Source: Odiellus spinosus
Lineage: Eukaryota > Arthropoda > Arachnida > Opiliones > Phalangiidae
Direction: 5' to 3'
Assembly (NCBI GenBank): GCA_963920705.1
Contig: OY987226.1
Span: 16,990,501-17,054,500, forward strand
DNA length: 64,000 bases
Shown one piece after another: positions 24,277 through 36,613 of the stretch. Under the pieces are notes generated by a model. It was not told the origin of the DNA and made no database searches. It was given only the letters and a program-made list of their open reading frames with translations. The position numbers and the translations under genes were made by a program. Every line of letters starts with the position of its first letter. Position 1 is the stretch's first letter.

Positions 24277-27200
24277 ATGCCAAGAACGTTCCAAAACGTC
24301 ACCGTTAGATTGGGTCTTATAAACGTAAATAATATTAATTATTAATAATTACTATTCAATTCGAGTGAGTAATAATTTAATGATGCGACTTATGAGGACT
24401 TAGAAATGATTGGTTATACGTAAAATCAAGAATCCATTCAGGTTCCATAAGAATATGGGAGGGCCGCGATTCAATAACCATCCTCCCAAACTTTGTAGCA
24501 AAAGTTCGTCCGCTTCGAATCGATTTTTCAAGTAAATCGCTCCTGACATATATTATTAACCCGCGCCACTAACGACCTTGACATAATATTTTGGGTAATA
24601 AAAATGGAGCCGACCGAAAAAAGATCTAAGCGTACAAATGTTGCGAAAATTGCAGTCTTTGCAGACGAACTTTTGTTACAAAGTTTGGGAGGATGCGGTA
24701 CCAGAGGCTAAAGCGATGCTCCCATATTCTTATGGAATCTGAATGGATTCTTGGTAAAATTGATAATAATTCACGCAGAATGGTACAAATTATGTAAAAA
24801 CCAATCACAATCATTTTTCAATCAGAAAATATCGTTAATGAACTGTTTTAAAGTCCCACGAAGTCTTTTTAAAATCCATCGTTAAATTAGTACCCACCAA
24901 GCTACGCCAGTTGAATGGTGCGAAGTAATTTTTTTAAAACAAAAAAATATAACATTTATAGCTTTGGCCTTTGATATCAATTCCTAAAGACACTGGGAAA
25001 CCCGAAGGTTTCCTATACGATATATGGCTCTATGTAGCGCAATCTCTAAGACTCGAGTAAGAAAAGTAATTCATTTTATAAAGAAATTTAATACTTATCG
25101 CAATAAGTATATCAATTGAAAGGTGGACCGAATTAAACCTCAACCATACGGGACTTGGACCTAACTATTATGGAGTATTTAAGCATTTTCAAAAAAAAGT
25201 AATTGAATAAAGTAGTTTTCACACAAAATCTACGTTCATACTTGCCACTTTGAAACCGTTTTCAAATCGAATCGAATGTTCAGATCGACTTTCCGAGATA
25301 TTACTTTGGTTTCATGATCAAAGATCTACATTTGAGACCCCAAAATTTTATAATTTGACCTTTCCAAAATGGTTAAAAATCGTTTCAAAGTCTCTAGTGT
25401 GAACGCGGCTAAATTGAACTTTTGTCTATTTCATCGGTACATATACGAGCTAGGTTATTAAAAATCAGGTTTTATCACTGGAAGGGATATAAAGACTAGG
25501 CATGAACTATATCAATAAAAACGTTACTCTTTTCTAGATCATTGAAAATTCGACACTTACGCTGAATAGGAAAAAAAGTGATTTCTAATAGGCACTAAAT
25601 TAAAATTCTTATACAAACATTTCTAAATATACAAAATTATTCATATTTGGAAATATCACTTTCCTGTTTAGCGTATATGTGCTAGAAAATATGCAGAATT
25701 ACCACGTTTTGATCGAAGCAACTCATAAATAAAAGATATCAGTTATTGAATTATTTACATCCTATGTTTACATACTCGTTTTTTAAAAATAATTGACAGG
25801 AACCGAACGTGGATATTATTGTTATGCCAAGTTTCGTGATATTGTCAAGACTCAATGAGGTAATCTACAGCAGCCCATATGATTACAGCGACACGGTTTT
25901 AATTACCAATTTGAGAGGTCAGTGCGAAGTCGCCACCTACGATCAATTCCCATATGTAACCACTTCGGTAAGTTACCACGGTACCGAAACCAGAAACAAA
26001 AAGGGTTCAACTAGCAGTCTCTTTAACGTATCTATTTAGATAAAACTAACAACGATCGTATTAGTTCTCGCGACATCAATTATAATTTACATAAACGAAA
26101 GGAAGAATGGACTAATAAACTATTTTTTCACGACAATTATAACCTTAATTCGCCAACGTAAGTAAAACGTACTCTTGGTCCAGATCAGTTGGCAAACTAC
26201 TTTCCCTATGATGTACCATTTAGTATCCATCCGCCTCACTTACAGCACCAGTGCCAACTGCTTTTGATAACAAGAACATTTTGGTATTAATACTTAAAAG
26301 CATTATTCACAATATTTAATTGGAAATCTTTGACGCATATAGCTGCACCTAATCCGACTAAGGCGCCTGCCAGAATAGCGAAGGGCTTTCTACTATTGGG
26401 TTTCTTTCCACTGATTACGACATTTTTAAACGAAATGAACGCCAACATGGTTTTGTGCAACGAAAAGATTCCGGACACTTTAGAAGACCTTTTGATAATG
26501 GACCGACCAGCAGCCATATCAACACACTCCGACGATTACCGTAACATAATGGTAAGATAATACAATTACACCTTATACGTTTTAAACTTTGCCACAACTA
26601 AATTGGAATTACCCAATAAAAAAGCATTACCCTGTAATATAATTTTATTTTCAAAGGGAGCCTGAAGATAATCGTGTGCAATATGCGATAACCTAAAATA
26701 AGTTACTTAGTACGAAAACTTTTGAAGGGAGAGAAGGGGATACAAGCCAATCAAATCTTGTTTTGTTATGGCAATATTATATATTCAATGTAGCAAGTCC
26801 CCAAAAGGTGGCGCCATCCAACACAAGATTTTCCTTAAGTAAAATTCTGATAGCTGAAATTTTCCACCATTTCTACATGAAAAGAGATGGACGATTTAAA
26901 TAAGTCGACTTTAAACCTTCATTTTGGATTAATTAAGCGGAATAAAAACTGCCTGCCAGAGGAAGGTACTTTTTCTTACTGTATTTTTGTTTTATCAACA
27001 AAAAAGGTTTTTGATTTTTCCTTCAGGTCCCCTTTAAAGCGTATATGCAATGATTCTCGAATGAATGTAACAAAAATTCAAACTTTGTCAGAAATCTTCG
27101 GATGCAAATATCATAAAATTAATTGCGAAAATAAATGAAAGTAATGGTCTACTGACGAACTCTTACTATTGCAACACTTCGCAAGCCGAACGTTTACTTT

Positions 27201-27893
27201 TGAAGGAGAAACGAACTTTGATCATGAGCTATAGGCCATTCGTTGTCAATTTGGGTTACGAATGCAGAAAGGGTCAAGCCTATAAAAATAAACTGCGTCG
27301 TTTAACCCTGAGATACGGAAACACCCGGTACAGCGTGAAACCTATTTGTTTACCCATGAAAATTGGACTTCCCAGGGAGCTAGTCAACTCAATAAACACC
27401 AGGTAATGTTGAATTTGCGGATATAACTAAAGATCAAGCAGGGTAGGATCGTCTATCTCTGAACACTTCTTAAGAAATCCTAGATCTCGATTGCTATGGA
27501 ATTTTTAGCGACTAAGTTAACTTTCTAATATCAAGTTTGAATAGTTATATTAGAGGATCATTACAAAATTATAGCAATGGCGGAGAGTCCCAAACTGTAT
27601 CACACCCGAATGATTAAGTTATATTGGTCTGTTATTTTCGCAGGATTTTGTACTACAAAGACACTGGCTTATACGAAATGGCGCATCTTAAAATGAGAAG
27701 AGAATTACGCAAATGCTTGGGTCCTAAGATTTTCCCCGAATTTTACGATTCTCATTCTGACAAGGCAAAGTGGAAATCCATCAATTTGATCGATATGGCC
27801 AGTTTGTTCCAATTGTTTGCCATTGTTCAAACTTTGACAATCTCAAGTTTCATAATGGAATGCGCGATGGCGTCATTCTGTAGGAAATATTAA
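24277..27893 (+). CDS. Divergent ionotropic receptor, gene 3 (8 exons, 424 aa)
   Basis: Exons: 24277-24324, 24962-25056, 25123-25198, 25800-25967, 26040-26157, 26343-26551, 27092-27402, 27644-27893. The joined frame is open. S1 starts MPRTFQNVTV, then GFLYDIWLYVAQSL. Exon 2 ends in GA, so the split codon is Glu rather than the Arg used by most paralogues. Arg90 (25848-25850) precedes EVIYSSPY with the same spacing as the glutamate-binding Arg of classical iGluRs. Family motif ITNLRGQCEV; first membrane segment in exon 5; second in exon 6, followed by IPDTLEDLL; last membrane segment in exon 8 ending in MECAM. No signal peptide visible. It is the intact sister of truncated gene 2. The acceptor of exon 6 has a poor pyrimidine tract. 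AATAAA at 27912. Confidence 0.82.
24427..24753. mobile_element. 327-bp foldback MITE in intron 1 of gene 3
   Basis: Arms begin CAAGAATCCATTCAG; the first 35 bp match the opposite end with a single mismatch, and more distant arm segments also pair. GTAAAAT flanks both sides (7-bp target duplication). No coding capacity. Confidence 0.8.
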
Positions 27894-27999
27894 GCAACTG
27901 ATGATGAACTGAATAAAAACTGTTTCAAACCGACTAAATACAGTTTGAATTTTTTTAATTGGCCTCATCCAAAAAGATATGTACTAGAATTGACGTTAA

Positions 28000-29042
28000 A
28001 AGGAGAATGCAAACTAACAAGAAGTGATTTTTTATCGATTCCTTATCGTTTAAAATAAGCCCAATCCACCAGTAAAAAATTAGAAACAAGTATTAAAGGA
28101 AGATTATTAGGTGAAAATTTCGTACCATTTTAATTTTTTATCTGATTCCTTGCAATTAAATATATCCTGCTGAATTTTTTTCACATTTTTTAAAAAATTA
28201 TTTCGATGAGAATTAATTATTTAAAACTTAATCAGGCTTAGCTATGTGTTTGAATTTTTCACTGTTGCGAAAGGACCAATCAGAGCTAAGAGCCAATGAC
28301 AGGAGACTCTATCGAAGTTAGATCGTAGAACTCCTAGCGACATCTAGGTGATAATATAAAGATCTTGGTTTTAATTGAAGATTTGAAATAGAATAGTTTA
28401 CTAATTTTCTCCAAAAGAAGCAGCAGCAACTTTTTAAAAACTATAAGCTTCGCTAGTAACGAGCTTTGGATGATAATGATGCCTACAATCTTTTATAAAC
28501 CTAATTTTCATAAAAATCAAATCCAAAATTTAAACTACGTTATCACCTAGATGTCGCTAGGGTTTCTACTTTTTATCTTAGTAAGTCGGGGGGATGAGTC
28601 CTTGGTTCTGATTGGCTTCTTGGCAATAGTAGAAAAATTCAAATGCATGTTTAGGATATAAAACTTTAAAAAATATTTTATAATAGTATTTGTACTTCAA
28701 AAATTATGAAAAAATTCAGGGGAGCATATTTTTACATAAGGAATCAGAAAAAAAAAATACTTCATTTCAGCTAATAGTATCCCTTTAAACTAAAAATCAA
28801 TTTAAAACGTACCATCAAAATATACGTATAAGGACTAACGAGTAATGTCATTTGGTCGCTTGTCCTTATATATGGGGAATGCAGGATTTCCATGAATCCA
28901 ACTAAGCCTATTTTCTGGGTAAGCTTTAAATTTATTTCTAGTTTAATATTTGTTTGTAGTTTTATTTACTGGTGGTTAGTACTATTTAAACGATAAGGAA
29001 TCGATAAAAAAAATTCACTTGTTATTAGGTTGCATTCTCCTT
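28000..29042. mobile_element. 1043-bp TTAA-flanked element (AGAATGCAACCTAAC family), copy 1
   Basis: Ends AAGGAGAATGCAAACTAACAA and its inverted counterpart TTGCATTCTCCTT are flanked by TTAA. The sub-terminal inverted repeat is longer (TCGATTCCTTATCGTTTAAA and complement). The gene 2 flank has the empty site. TTAA duplication is the hallmark of piggyBac and some Kolobok elements. No transposase frame is seen, so it is non-autonomous. Related copies lie at 44475, 46330, 49900 and 52196. Confidence 0.85.
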
Positions 29043-30341
29043 TTAATTGTAGCGTTAAGTACTTCAGACTGGATTGCCTTTAATTGCGAAGTATCGAATT
29101 GTTCGCTCCGTTATTTAAGCATCTTTCTTTACACTAAATAAGGTTCGTGGAGCACTAATAAAATTGTTCTGAAAGTGATTGAATAAATATTATGCGCGAA
29201 ATTTCGTATTTTCAAGAAGAGTTGACAAAATAGGAAAGCCAATGCCGATTAATACACAATGTTAAACCCCCATAGTAAAAAGTTGTCTTTGATAATTTTT
29301 TTTTAAATGAAATGTAATAAAATACCGTCGTTTTCAAACGAACAACGCCTATGATATAGTGAAGTTTCTTAAAAATTAAATTAGTTTACGACGGAGATTT
29401 TAAATTTTTGATACATATTTTATTTGTAAATTTATTTATTCTAAATATTAAAATTGATTTTAATTACTTGTTAACTTATTATATTTATAATTAATTTTTT
29501 AGAATTGTATTTATACAATATCACCATTTTATTAATTTGCTTACGTTATGGTTAATAATATATTTAATATCTAGGGCATTATTTCTTCTTTCGCCGAGTA
29601 TAAATGTGTACTTAAAAACTTTTGCGAAAGAGATTAAACAGCGCGACCATTTTTTTTACGTAAATAAAGGTTTAACACGTGTTGGTTTAAGGTTTAACCT
29701 AAATACTAGTATCGCACGGTAAAACGGGAGATTTCCAAGTGTTTTACTATTAAACATCTCGTCAATGAAATATATCAATAACAAATAGGCGTAATTTCTA
29801 CACGGTAACCACGTCGCGTTAAAGGTCAATAATATGCCTATGTAAGATTTTAAATTATAGCATTGTTTCTTAAGTAATGTTTAGAGAGAGAATAGAGGTT
29901 CAGCACCCCACTTTAGAGCCTCATTGAAGAGATTATAACCAAAAGCAATATAGCTGTCAACTCCCTATAATAACAAACGAATATTCAAACTTTCAACGGG
30001 GTATGCGCGACTAGATCTAGGTTGACTATTCATCCAATTTCTTGGTAAAATTGTGATTATTTTTTTTTAATTGAAATTAAGATAAAGCTTTTCTTCCCGC
30101 GATACAAAAATTTTCGTTCTAAAATTCCGTTTGTAAATGAGAAATCTCTACTTCTGGCAGCCGGAGTAAGTTAAAATTTCAAACCGCTGGCACTATTTTT
30201 TCCGTCGTGATTTTCGGCCAAGTGAGAATCTACATTTAGGATCGTGTTTTTGTTCTTACGCCAAGGGGGTTTCTTATAAACTCCTGACAATGTTAAATAT
30301 TATAGGAAATAAAAATAATGCACGAACACTGTTCGTAAAAG

Positions 30342-30752
30342 CAGAGGTATATAATAACCCCCTTCATTGGGGAAGTATGAAAGGTAGGCAAAATCGACGA
30401 AGAACAAGTGCCCGGCGTAAATCGCGGCGGATCGACACACCACTTTACTCCCAAAAAATAGTTACACCATTTTGAACCTCACTAAATTTTCCCTACGCAC
30501 ACTTCCGGAACTTGCGAGCTGAAGTCAACCTTCGACTCCATTTTAACAGACAGCCTGACTCCTGAGACAGGAAGTTCTAAACACAAATCGAGCCGTTTTG
30601 TTTATACAAAGACCATTTACTAGAGTAGCGACATTGAGAAGTCCAGTGCGAACTTAGTGGCCTAGATAGTCAGCAGCGGGCTCTTGTTGTTCGGGATTTT
30701 TAGCATTAGGGCTTTCATACTTCCCCCCGAAGGGGGTTATTATATACCTCTG
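30342..30752. mobile_element. 411-bp MITE (CAGAGGTATATAATA family), copy 2, inverted
   Basis: Inverted-orientation copy of 23537-23934 with the same termini. It is flanked by GTAAAAG at 30335-30341 and 30753-30759, an exact 7-bp target duplication. Confidence 0.87.
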
Positions 30753-30928
30753 GTAAAAGTAAATGTGTATTTTCCAGAATAACAAAAGTCTTTCATACAG
30801 CATTGTTTTTCCTTCTGCAAATAGTTATGATTGAAGGGTGCGGCGTAATGTACATAATACCCAACACGAAATCTTTGTGTAAATGACTATCCTTAATGCG
30901 ATTTCCTTGTAAAAATCCAATATTTCCC

Positions 30929-30937
30929 TTATAAAGG
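30929..30937 (+). promoter_or_regulatory. TATA-like word upstream of gene 4
   Basis: TTATAAAGG lies about 95 bp before the start codon. A GTAGTTTTAATC word about 38 bp downstream resembles the GCAGTTTTAATC before gene 1's exon 1. A plausible core promoter, but no transcript data. Confidence 0.3.
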
Positions 30938-31032
30938 GATTTAAGCGAGTATAGATTTATAGACTGTAGTTTTAATCGAATTTCGCAATATTCTAACCAA
31001 GAAGTTTACACGTGAACCTTGCTCTGACGAAC

Positions 31033-32233
31033 ATGCATGGAACGAACAAAAACTTAACCATAAAATTGGGCCTTATAAACGTAATTATTATTATTTTTAA
31101 ATTTACTTTACAACATTCAATTCATGAATATGATATAGTGGAAACTGAGATACGAGTTTAATTATGGACCACGTGTGACTTCTTTTGAAACACTGGATTC
31201 GAATGAAGGTTTGGGATTTCAATTCCCTGACTTTCCCATTTAATCTTTTATCCCTGCATTTTCACTTTTATTGATATATACGCAGACTAGGCTCGACAAT
31301 ATTTCGCGATGCCCGACCTAATCCCCCCCATTTGTAAAGCCTTGACTTATCCATGAATTGATCGGGGTTCAGTTCGAATCCTGAACAGCTCATTCCGATA
31401 AAGGTTTGGAAATTACTTTTCTTCATAAAACATTTAGAGGTTTCCTTTGGTAACTCTTTCGAACGACAAAGCCAGTGGATCACTTTACGATCTGTGGGTC
31501 TACGTTGCTCGCTCTCTACGACTGAGGTATGACAAATTAAACGTTTTAATTACGTTGTTTAAAATGTAACACAACGCTTTTTACCTCAAAGCTGGACCGA
31601 ATTTGTCCTCTACCGTAAAAACCTTGGACCAAAATACTTACACATTCTAAAACATCTCCAAAATAAAGTAAATGGCTAAACTTCAATATCTTTCAAACTG
31701 TACACCATTTCACCGATAAAAGTCGGGCACTAGGGAGAGAAATCAAAATCTAAACATTCAATCGATGGCGTTTAGTTTCCGTGTCCTCCGAGAAAAGGAA
31801 TTGATCATGGGAGCCAGTGTCTTAAAGGGAAACTTGGAGCTAAAAATGGAGCAGCTTTTGAAAATATTTTCGGAATCACCATGCAAAAAAAGTATTCAGA
31901 ATTTTCAAAACAATTATTATACACGTTTTTTGGTGTTGAAATTAAATTCTAAAGTTTAGTAAAATTTGAAGAAAAGTAAATATAAATTCTAACCAATCAT
32001 TACTTCAGCTTGTAATAGGCGGGCGTTTGATGCCCAAGACAAAGGTCGTCAAAAGCAGGCCTATTCTCTTAATGTTAATCTAGCGCTATTGAAGGCTGGA
32101 ATTATATGATTGGCGCGAATTTATATTTACTTTTATTCAAAATTGCCTAACTTAAGAAATTAAACACCAAAATGGTGTCTAATTATTGTTTTAAAAATTA
32201 TCGAATACGTTTTTTGACATGGTAATTCCGAAA

Positions 32234-32271
<38 letters not shown>

Positions 32272-35200
32272 AGATCGATTTTTAGCTCCAAGTTTCCTTT
32301 AAGGTTTTCTACCCATTCGTTTCGATGTTGAAAGTTCCTCTATATCAAAGGGATAGTTGAATAAATATTTGTAATTTTGACAGACACCGACCGTTGATGT
32401 TGTTGCAGCGCCTATATTCACGAGAGGGCCTTTGCTCAAGAATATAACCATCAGCTGTCCATTTGAATACACCCACACGGTGCTAATTACCAATTTAAGA
32501 GGCCAATGTGAAGTCACCGCCTACGATCAATTTCCATACATCGGCATTTCGGTAATAAAATAATAAAAAATAATCAAAAAGCCCAGTTCCCACAACACTC
32601 CAAATCCAAATTAATTTTAAATATCTTAATTTAGACACGCATAACAACGATCGTACTAATCCTCGCGACGTCACTCATTATTTACGCAAACGAACGGAAG
32701 AATGGACCACTAACCTACTTTTTTAACACAATTATAACCCTTATTCGCCAACGTACGTATACCTGTAGTAACTCAGGTTACTTTCCCTAACATTGCGTCA
32801 ATCCGCCTCGCTGTTAGATTGCTCTTACATCTCTTGATCAGAAAAATATACAAGGGATTGATCACTCCACTTAATCGTTGTACAATCATGTAGCTTTCAC
32901 TGTACTAAAGGATTACGCGACGTAATCTTGTAGTCGTTGTACAGATTTTAAGGAAGTACCTAATCCCTCGAGAATATAGCGATGACGTATTTAATATGAT
33001 CATAAGATTATCGCTTATATTCTATAAATATGTCAATTAGTTCAATTAATTAGACCTTGTCTCAGAGCAGACGACACTGTGACGTCAGAATCTACAGTAA
33101 TAGCACCCCATGGTGGCCAAAAATTAGGACCAAGGTAGTCGATGGCATGGTTCGACGTTACATAAGATGTAACCAATCAAAACGCGGGTCTCAAGAGGTA
33201 GGCCTTTAATGGTATATTAGAAGTCGAGAATTTATAGAAGTCGAGGATAGAACTAACTTAAAATTGACTGCGAGTTGATTTAAGATTTAAATGGTAAGAA
33301 ACTATTCTAACCAGAGTCAAGAGTTAGAGAAAAATGTTGACCAAAGCATTGAAGATGCTATTTCAATCCACCTCTCTGTCCTATCATGAATCTATTTTAA
33401 GTATCTTTAACAACAAAACATACATGGTATTCTTCAGTTTTTTTTTTGTTTTTTTTATTTTGTTTGCCAATTTTCCTGGATTATACTGGCTGCAATAAAT
33501 GATCGAGAACATTTTGGTCCTTGGTTGCAAATCCGAGAGTGCAGATTTCTTTAAAAATATTGCGAAAAGTTGAGATATTATAATTGAAGCTTTGAACAGA
33601 AAGGGCAAAATTATATTCCCGCAAGAAATATTTTTAATGGTATTCATCTTTTTTTTTCCAGTCCCCCATTTCCATATCCCCAAAGAACATATACTCTCCT
33701 AGATGTAGTAGTTAGATTGACATATCTCTCCTTAATTGCTAGTTTTGCCAGTTTGGTCCTTAACTACAATGTAATAATATAGAATTTAGAGGATGAGACG
33801 ATGTTTATTTAAAAACAAGTTTAAAAATGTATTCCATTTCGCTGGTAGCTGTGGCAATTATTCCAGCCAAGGAGTCAGCTCGCATAGCGACGGGCTTTCT
33901 GCTATTGGGTCTATTTCCGCTGATTACGACATTCTTAAACGAAATGAGAGCGAACGTTGTTTTGTGCACCGAAAAAATTCCGGACACTTTCGAGGACATT
34001 TTGCAAATGAACAGACCAGCCGCCATAGCGACATTCACCGACCATTACAAAAACATGTTGGTAAGACGATACAATTGTCAATTAGATTGAAAAAACAATA
34101 CAGCGACCCATAACGGTATAATGGTGTGTTCCCATTTCGCTCAAATATTTCGCCCAAAATGATCTATTCCCATTTCGCCCAATGGTTAGGTTGGGTTAGG
34201 TTAGATTATTTGAGATTGGGCGAAATGGGAATTGGGCCAAATGTTTTGGGCGAAATGGGGGTAGACCACCATAACAGGGTGAACAGACTTCCTATAATTC
34301 AAACTATTTTCCTATAAATTCACTTGGTTCTATTGACACCACTGCATATTTATTTATCATGTCTAAGAGACCTCAAAATCAATGAAAATCCTCCAAAAAA
34401 AAAAAAAAAAAATACATATTTAACTGCAAAAATAGATTCAGGAAAAATGAAATAAATCGATTCTTTGTAGAACAAAATACGAAAGATACTGGAAAATAAA
34501 TGTGACACGTTCTGGAAATGGATAATTTACACTTAAATGTAATCCCGTATGCCCATATACATTATATTTTACTATAATATCGCGATTGAAAGATTACAGT
34601 CGGAGTCCTAACTAGAAAGGGTGTTGAATAATCCACGAATAAATATCGAATAAACAGTGACGCGCAACTTTCTTTGACAGGAATCTTCGGATCCAAATAT
34701 CGGAAGGTTAGTCACAAAAATAAAGGAAAGTGACGGTCTATTAAACAGGTCATATCAATCTAATGCTTTGGAAACTGAACGAGTGCTTTTGAAGGAAAAA
34801 CGAACTTTAATCACCAAAGATTTGCCATTCTTGGAAATTTTGAGGAGGGAATGTGAAATGGATTCAAAAAATAAAAAAAAACTAAGTCGTTTAACACTGA
34901 GATTCGGGTCCGCCCGGTATTACATGAGAGCTATTGGTATTCCAATGAAAAAAAATCTTCCCAGGGAACTCGTCGACTCAATCAACACGCGGTAAAGTTT
35001 TAACCCAAAAGCTCTGTCATTGGCTTTAAAAAATTTTGTGCACTTGATTAGTCGCTTTAAAAATATTTGCGCACTTGATTACATGATTTTTGGCGTAATT
35101 GTACACCATATTACTCAGTGGTCAATAAACATACGGTCGTATCTTTTATCTCCATTGACTAATCACGAAGTTTTAACATTTGACCTTTAAAAGCTGCCTC

Positions 35201-35449
35201 ACTGAATGTTTTTTTAGGATTTTGTATTACAAAGACACTGGTTTGTACGAAAAAGCGAAACGTAAAGAAATGGAACTATTCAACACGTGTTTGGGACTAG
35301 AAATATTTGCCGAATCAGTCAAGTCAACGTTGGAATCCATCAAATTGGTTGATGTTGCCAGTTTTTTCAAACTGTGGGCCATTGGTCTTGCTCTATCAAC
35401 TTCAGTTTTCGCAATAGAATGCATGATGACGTCGTTATGTTCGAGATAG
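31033..35449 (+). CDS. Divergent ionotropic receptor, gene 4 (8 exons, 417 aa)
   Basis: Exons: 31033-31080, 31438-31526, 31592-31667, 32384-32551, 32635-32752, 33849-34060, 34681-34991, 35218-35449; frame open throughout. It starts MHGTNKNLTIKLGL. Exon 2 is two codons shorter than in paralogues (SNDKASGSLYDLW). The junction codon before WTEF is Ser. Exon 4 carries ITISCPFEY, with Leu at the iGluR ligand-Arg position, then ITNLRGQCEV. Exon 5 is the first membrane segment with ALIIYANERKNG-type residues following; exon 6 gives ARIATGFLLLG, the second membrane segment, and IPDTFEDIL. Exon 8 encodes RILYYKDTGLYEK and the last membrane segment, ending in IECMMTSL. No signal peptide. AATAAA at 35509. 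The most isolated member in the cluster; its introns host a TTAA MITE and a foldback. Confidence 0.8.
31826..32298. mobile_element. TTAA-flanked MITE (AGGGAAACT family) in intron 3 of gene 4
   Basis: Ends AGGGAAACTTGGAGCTAAAA and the inverted AGCTCCAAGTTTCCT, flanked by TTAA at 31822-31825 and 32299-32302. The interior includes an A35 run (32236-32270). A shorter relative lies after gene 1. Confidence 0.75.
34131..34260. repeat. Foldback with TTAGG-like spacer in intron 6 of gene 4
   Basis: Inverted words CCCATTTCGCCCAA and TTGGGCGAAATGGG occur twice on each side of a spacer containing GGTTAGGTTGGGTTAGGTTAG (split here as positions 34184-34204). The spacer resembles the arthropod telomere repeat TTAGG but is only about four units and imperfect. 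Confidence 0.6.
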
Positions 35450-35559
35450 TAGGGAAAACCAACTTAACCGAATTAAACGTGTTTGAATTACTCAACTCCG
35501 TTCAATGAAATAAAAAAATGGAGCATCAAGTTGATATTAAAAAGCTGTAACTCTAAGAA

Positions 35560-36180
35560 TCCTATGTAGTGCTTGGTATCGGATAACTAAATCTTCTGTT
35601 ATTCATATTTTTTTTAAGATTTATTATTTTCGGATTGATGGTTTGTGACTAAAAAATGCAATTCGCAAATTCAGATAAAAGTTAAATGGATAAGGTTTAA
35701 ACGAAGATAAACTTTTGAAGCTTTCTATTAACAAGTTACTCGTGTTAAAACGAATAACGAATAAGAAAATTCGCATTCTTAGAATTCGTGTAAAAAATAA
35801 ATAAATTTCAAATTCATTTCCAATTCGAAGAAAATAAATAAAACAATAAAACCAAGCTTTTACGTTTAAATTGTATTTATAATTTTTGAAGAAAATATAT
35901 TTTCAATTTTCTTATTCGAACGTAACGTAACTCGGATAATATTCTAGTATAAAGTCATTTTCGGACAAAAACGAGCATTAAGTTAATTGGATTGAAAAAT
36001 TTACTATTATTAAGCAAACGGTTAATATCTACATTTAATTCAGTAGATATATCCAAGTAATAAAAGTTACACCAATTTCGAGCACTAGCCATACGCAAAT
36101 ATTTAGAACTCATGAGCAGTGATAGCGATATATCATCCCCCTTTTGTATGCTTGATACTGAATGATTCATATCCCTTTTC
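35560..36180. repeat. Dispersed repeat (ATCGGATAA...TTTTCGGA family), copy between genes 4 and 5
   Basis: About 450 bp of AT-rich sequence, from GGTATCGGATAACT to GTCATTTTCGGACAAAAACG, that recurs at about 41835-42260, 51010-51300, 54910-55280, 59030-59280 plus 59510-59590, and inverted at 62335-62700. The copy at 41497-42455 shows that it is the interior of a TTAA-flanked element. The right end here (ATATATCATCCCCCTTTTG) fits a degraded terminus of the same family. Confidence 0.65.
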
Positions 36181-36362
36181 TTCAGTCAGAGGGTTATTGC
36201 TCCGACGCGGACATTTCGAACACCGCGAACAGACACTCATACAAACATAAGCACCCACTTCCACCCACACATACCCTCAATTCCAAAAACCTATCAGAAC
36301 TAAAGTACACTCGAAGAGGTTAAAAAAGTAGATTTTGTAAAAAAAACGCAAAACAACTCTTG

Positions 36363-36370
36363 TATAAATA
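36363..36370 (+). promoter_or_regulatory. TATA-like word upstream of gene 5
   Basis: TATAAATA in a context (CTTGTATAAATAGTAAAGAA) conserved with TATATATAG in the gene 1 flank. It is about 250 bp before the ATG, so if functional it implies a long 5' UTR or a 5' non-coding exon. Confidence 0.3.
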
Positions 36371-36613
36371 GTAAAGAAATTAAATATTGGTCGTTTCTAA
36401 TATAAACCCACTAGGTGGTAAATATTTTTTTAAAATAACATTGTTTCTTCATTCGCAAAGAGTAAAGATCGAAGAATAGGGCGCAATGTTGTGTGATGTT
36501 TGCGGATAGGGTGTACGCTGCAACATCAATCTTTTATGTAAATTGATTTAAGACGAATGCGTGTTGCGACTTATGCCAGTAGATATTTTAAAACCAACGA
36601 TACTCTAACGAAG

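Larger units (their letters stand above)
29043..31032. other. Intergenic region upstream of gene 4
   Basis: The left part (to about 29830) continues the 3' flank shared with gene 2 (compare 21850-22650). It holds the second CAGAGG MITE (30342-30752). Just upstream of gene 4 it carries TTATAAAGG (30929-30937) and GAGTATAGATT (about 30957). No gene seen. Confidence 0.6.

Noticed and set aside
31765..31959. 64-codon open frame in intron 3 of gene 4
   Set aside because: Most of it overlaps a TTAA-flanked MITE; no family similarity and no splice or promoter support.
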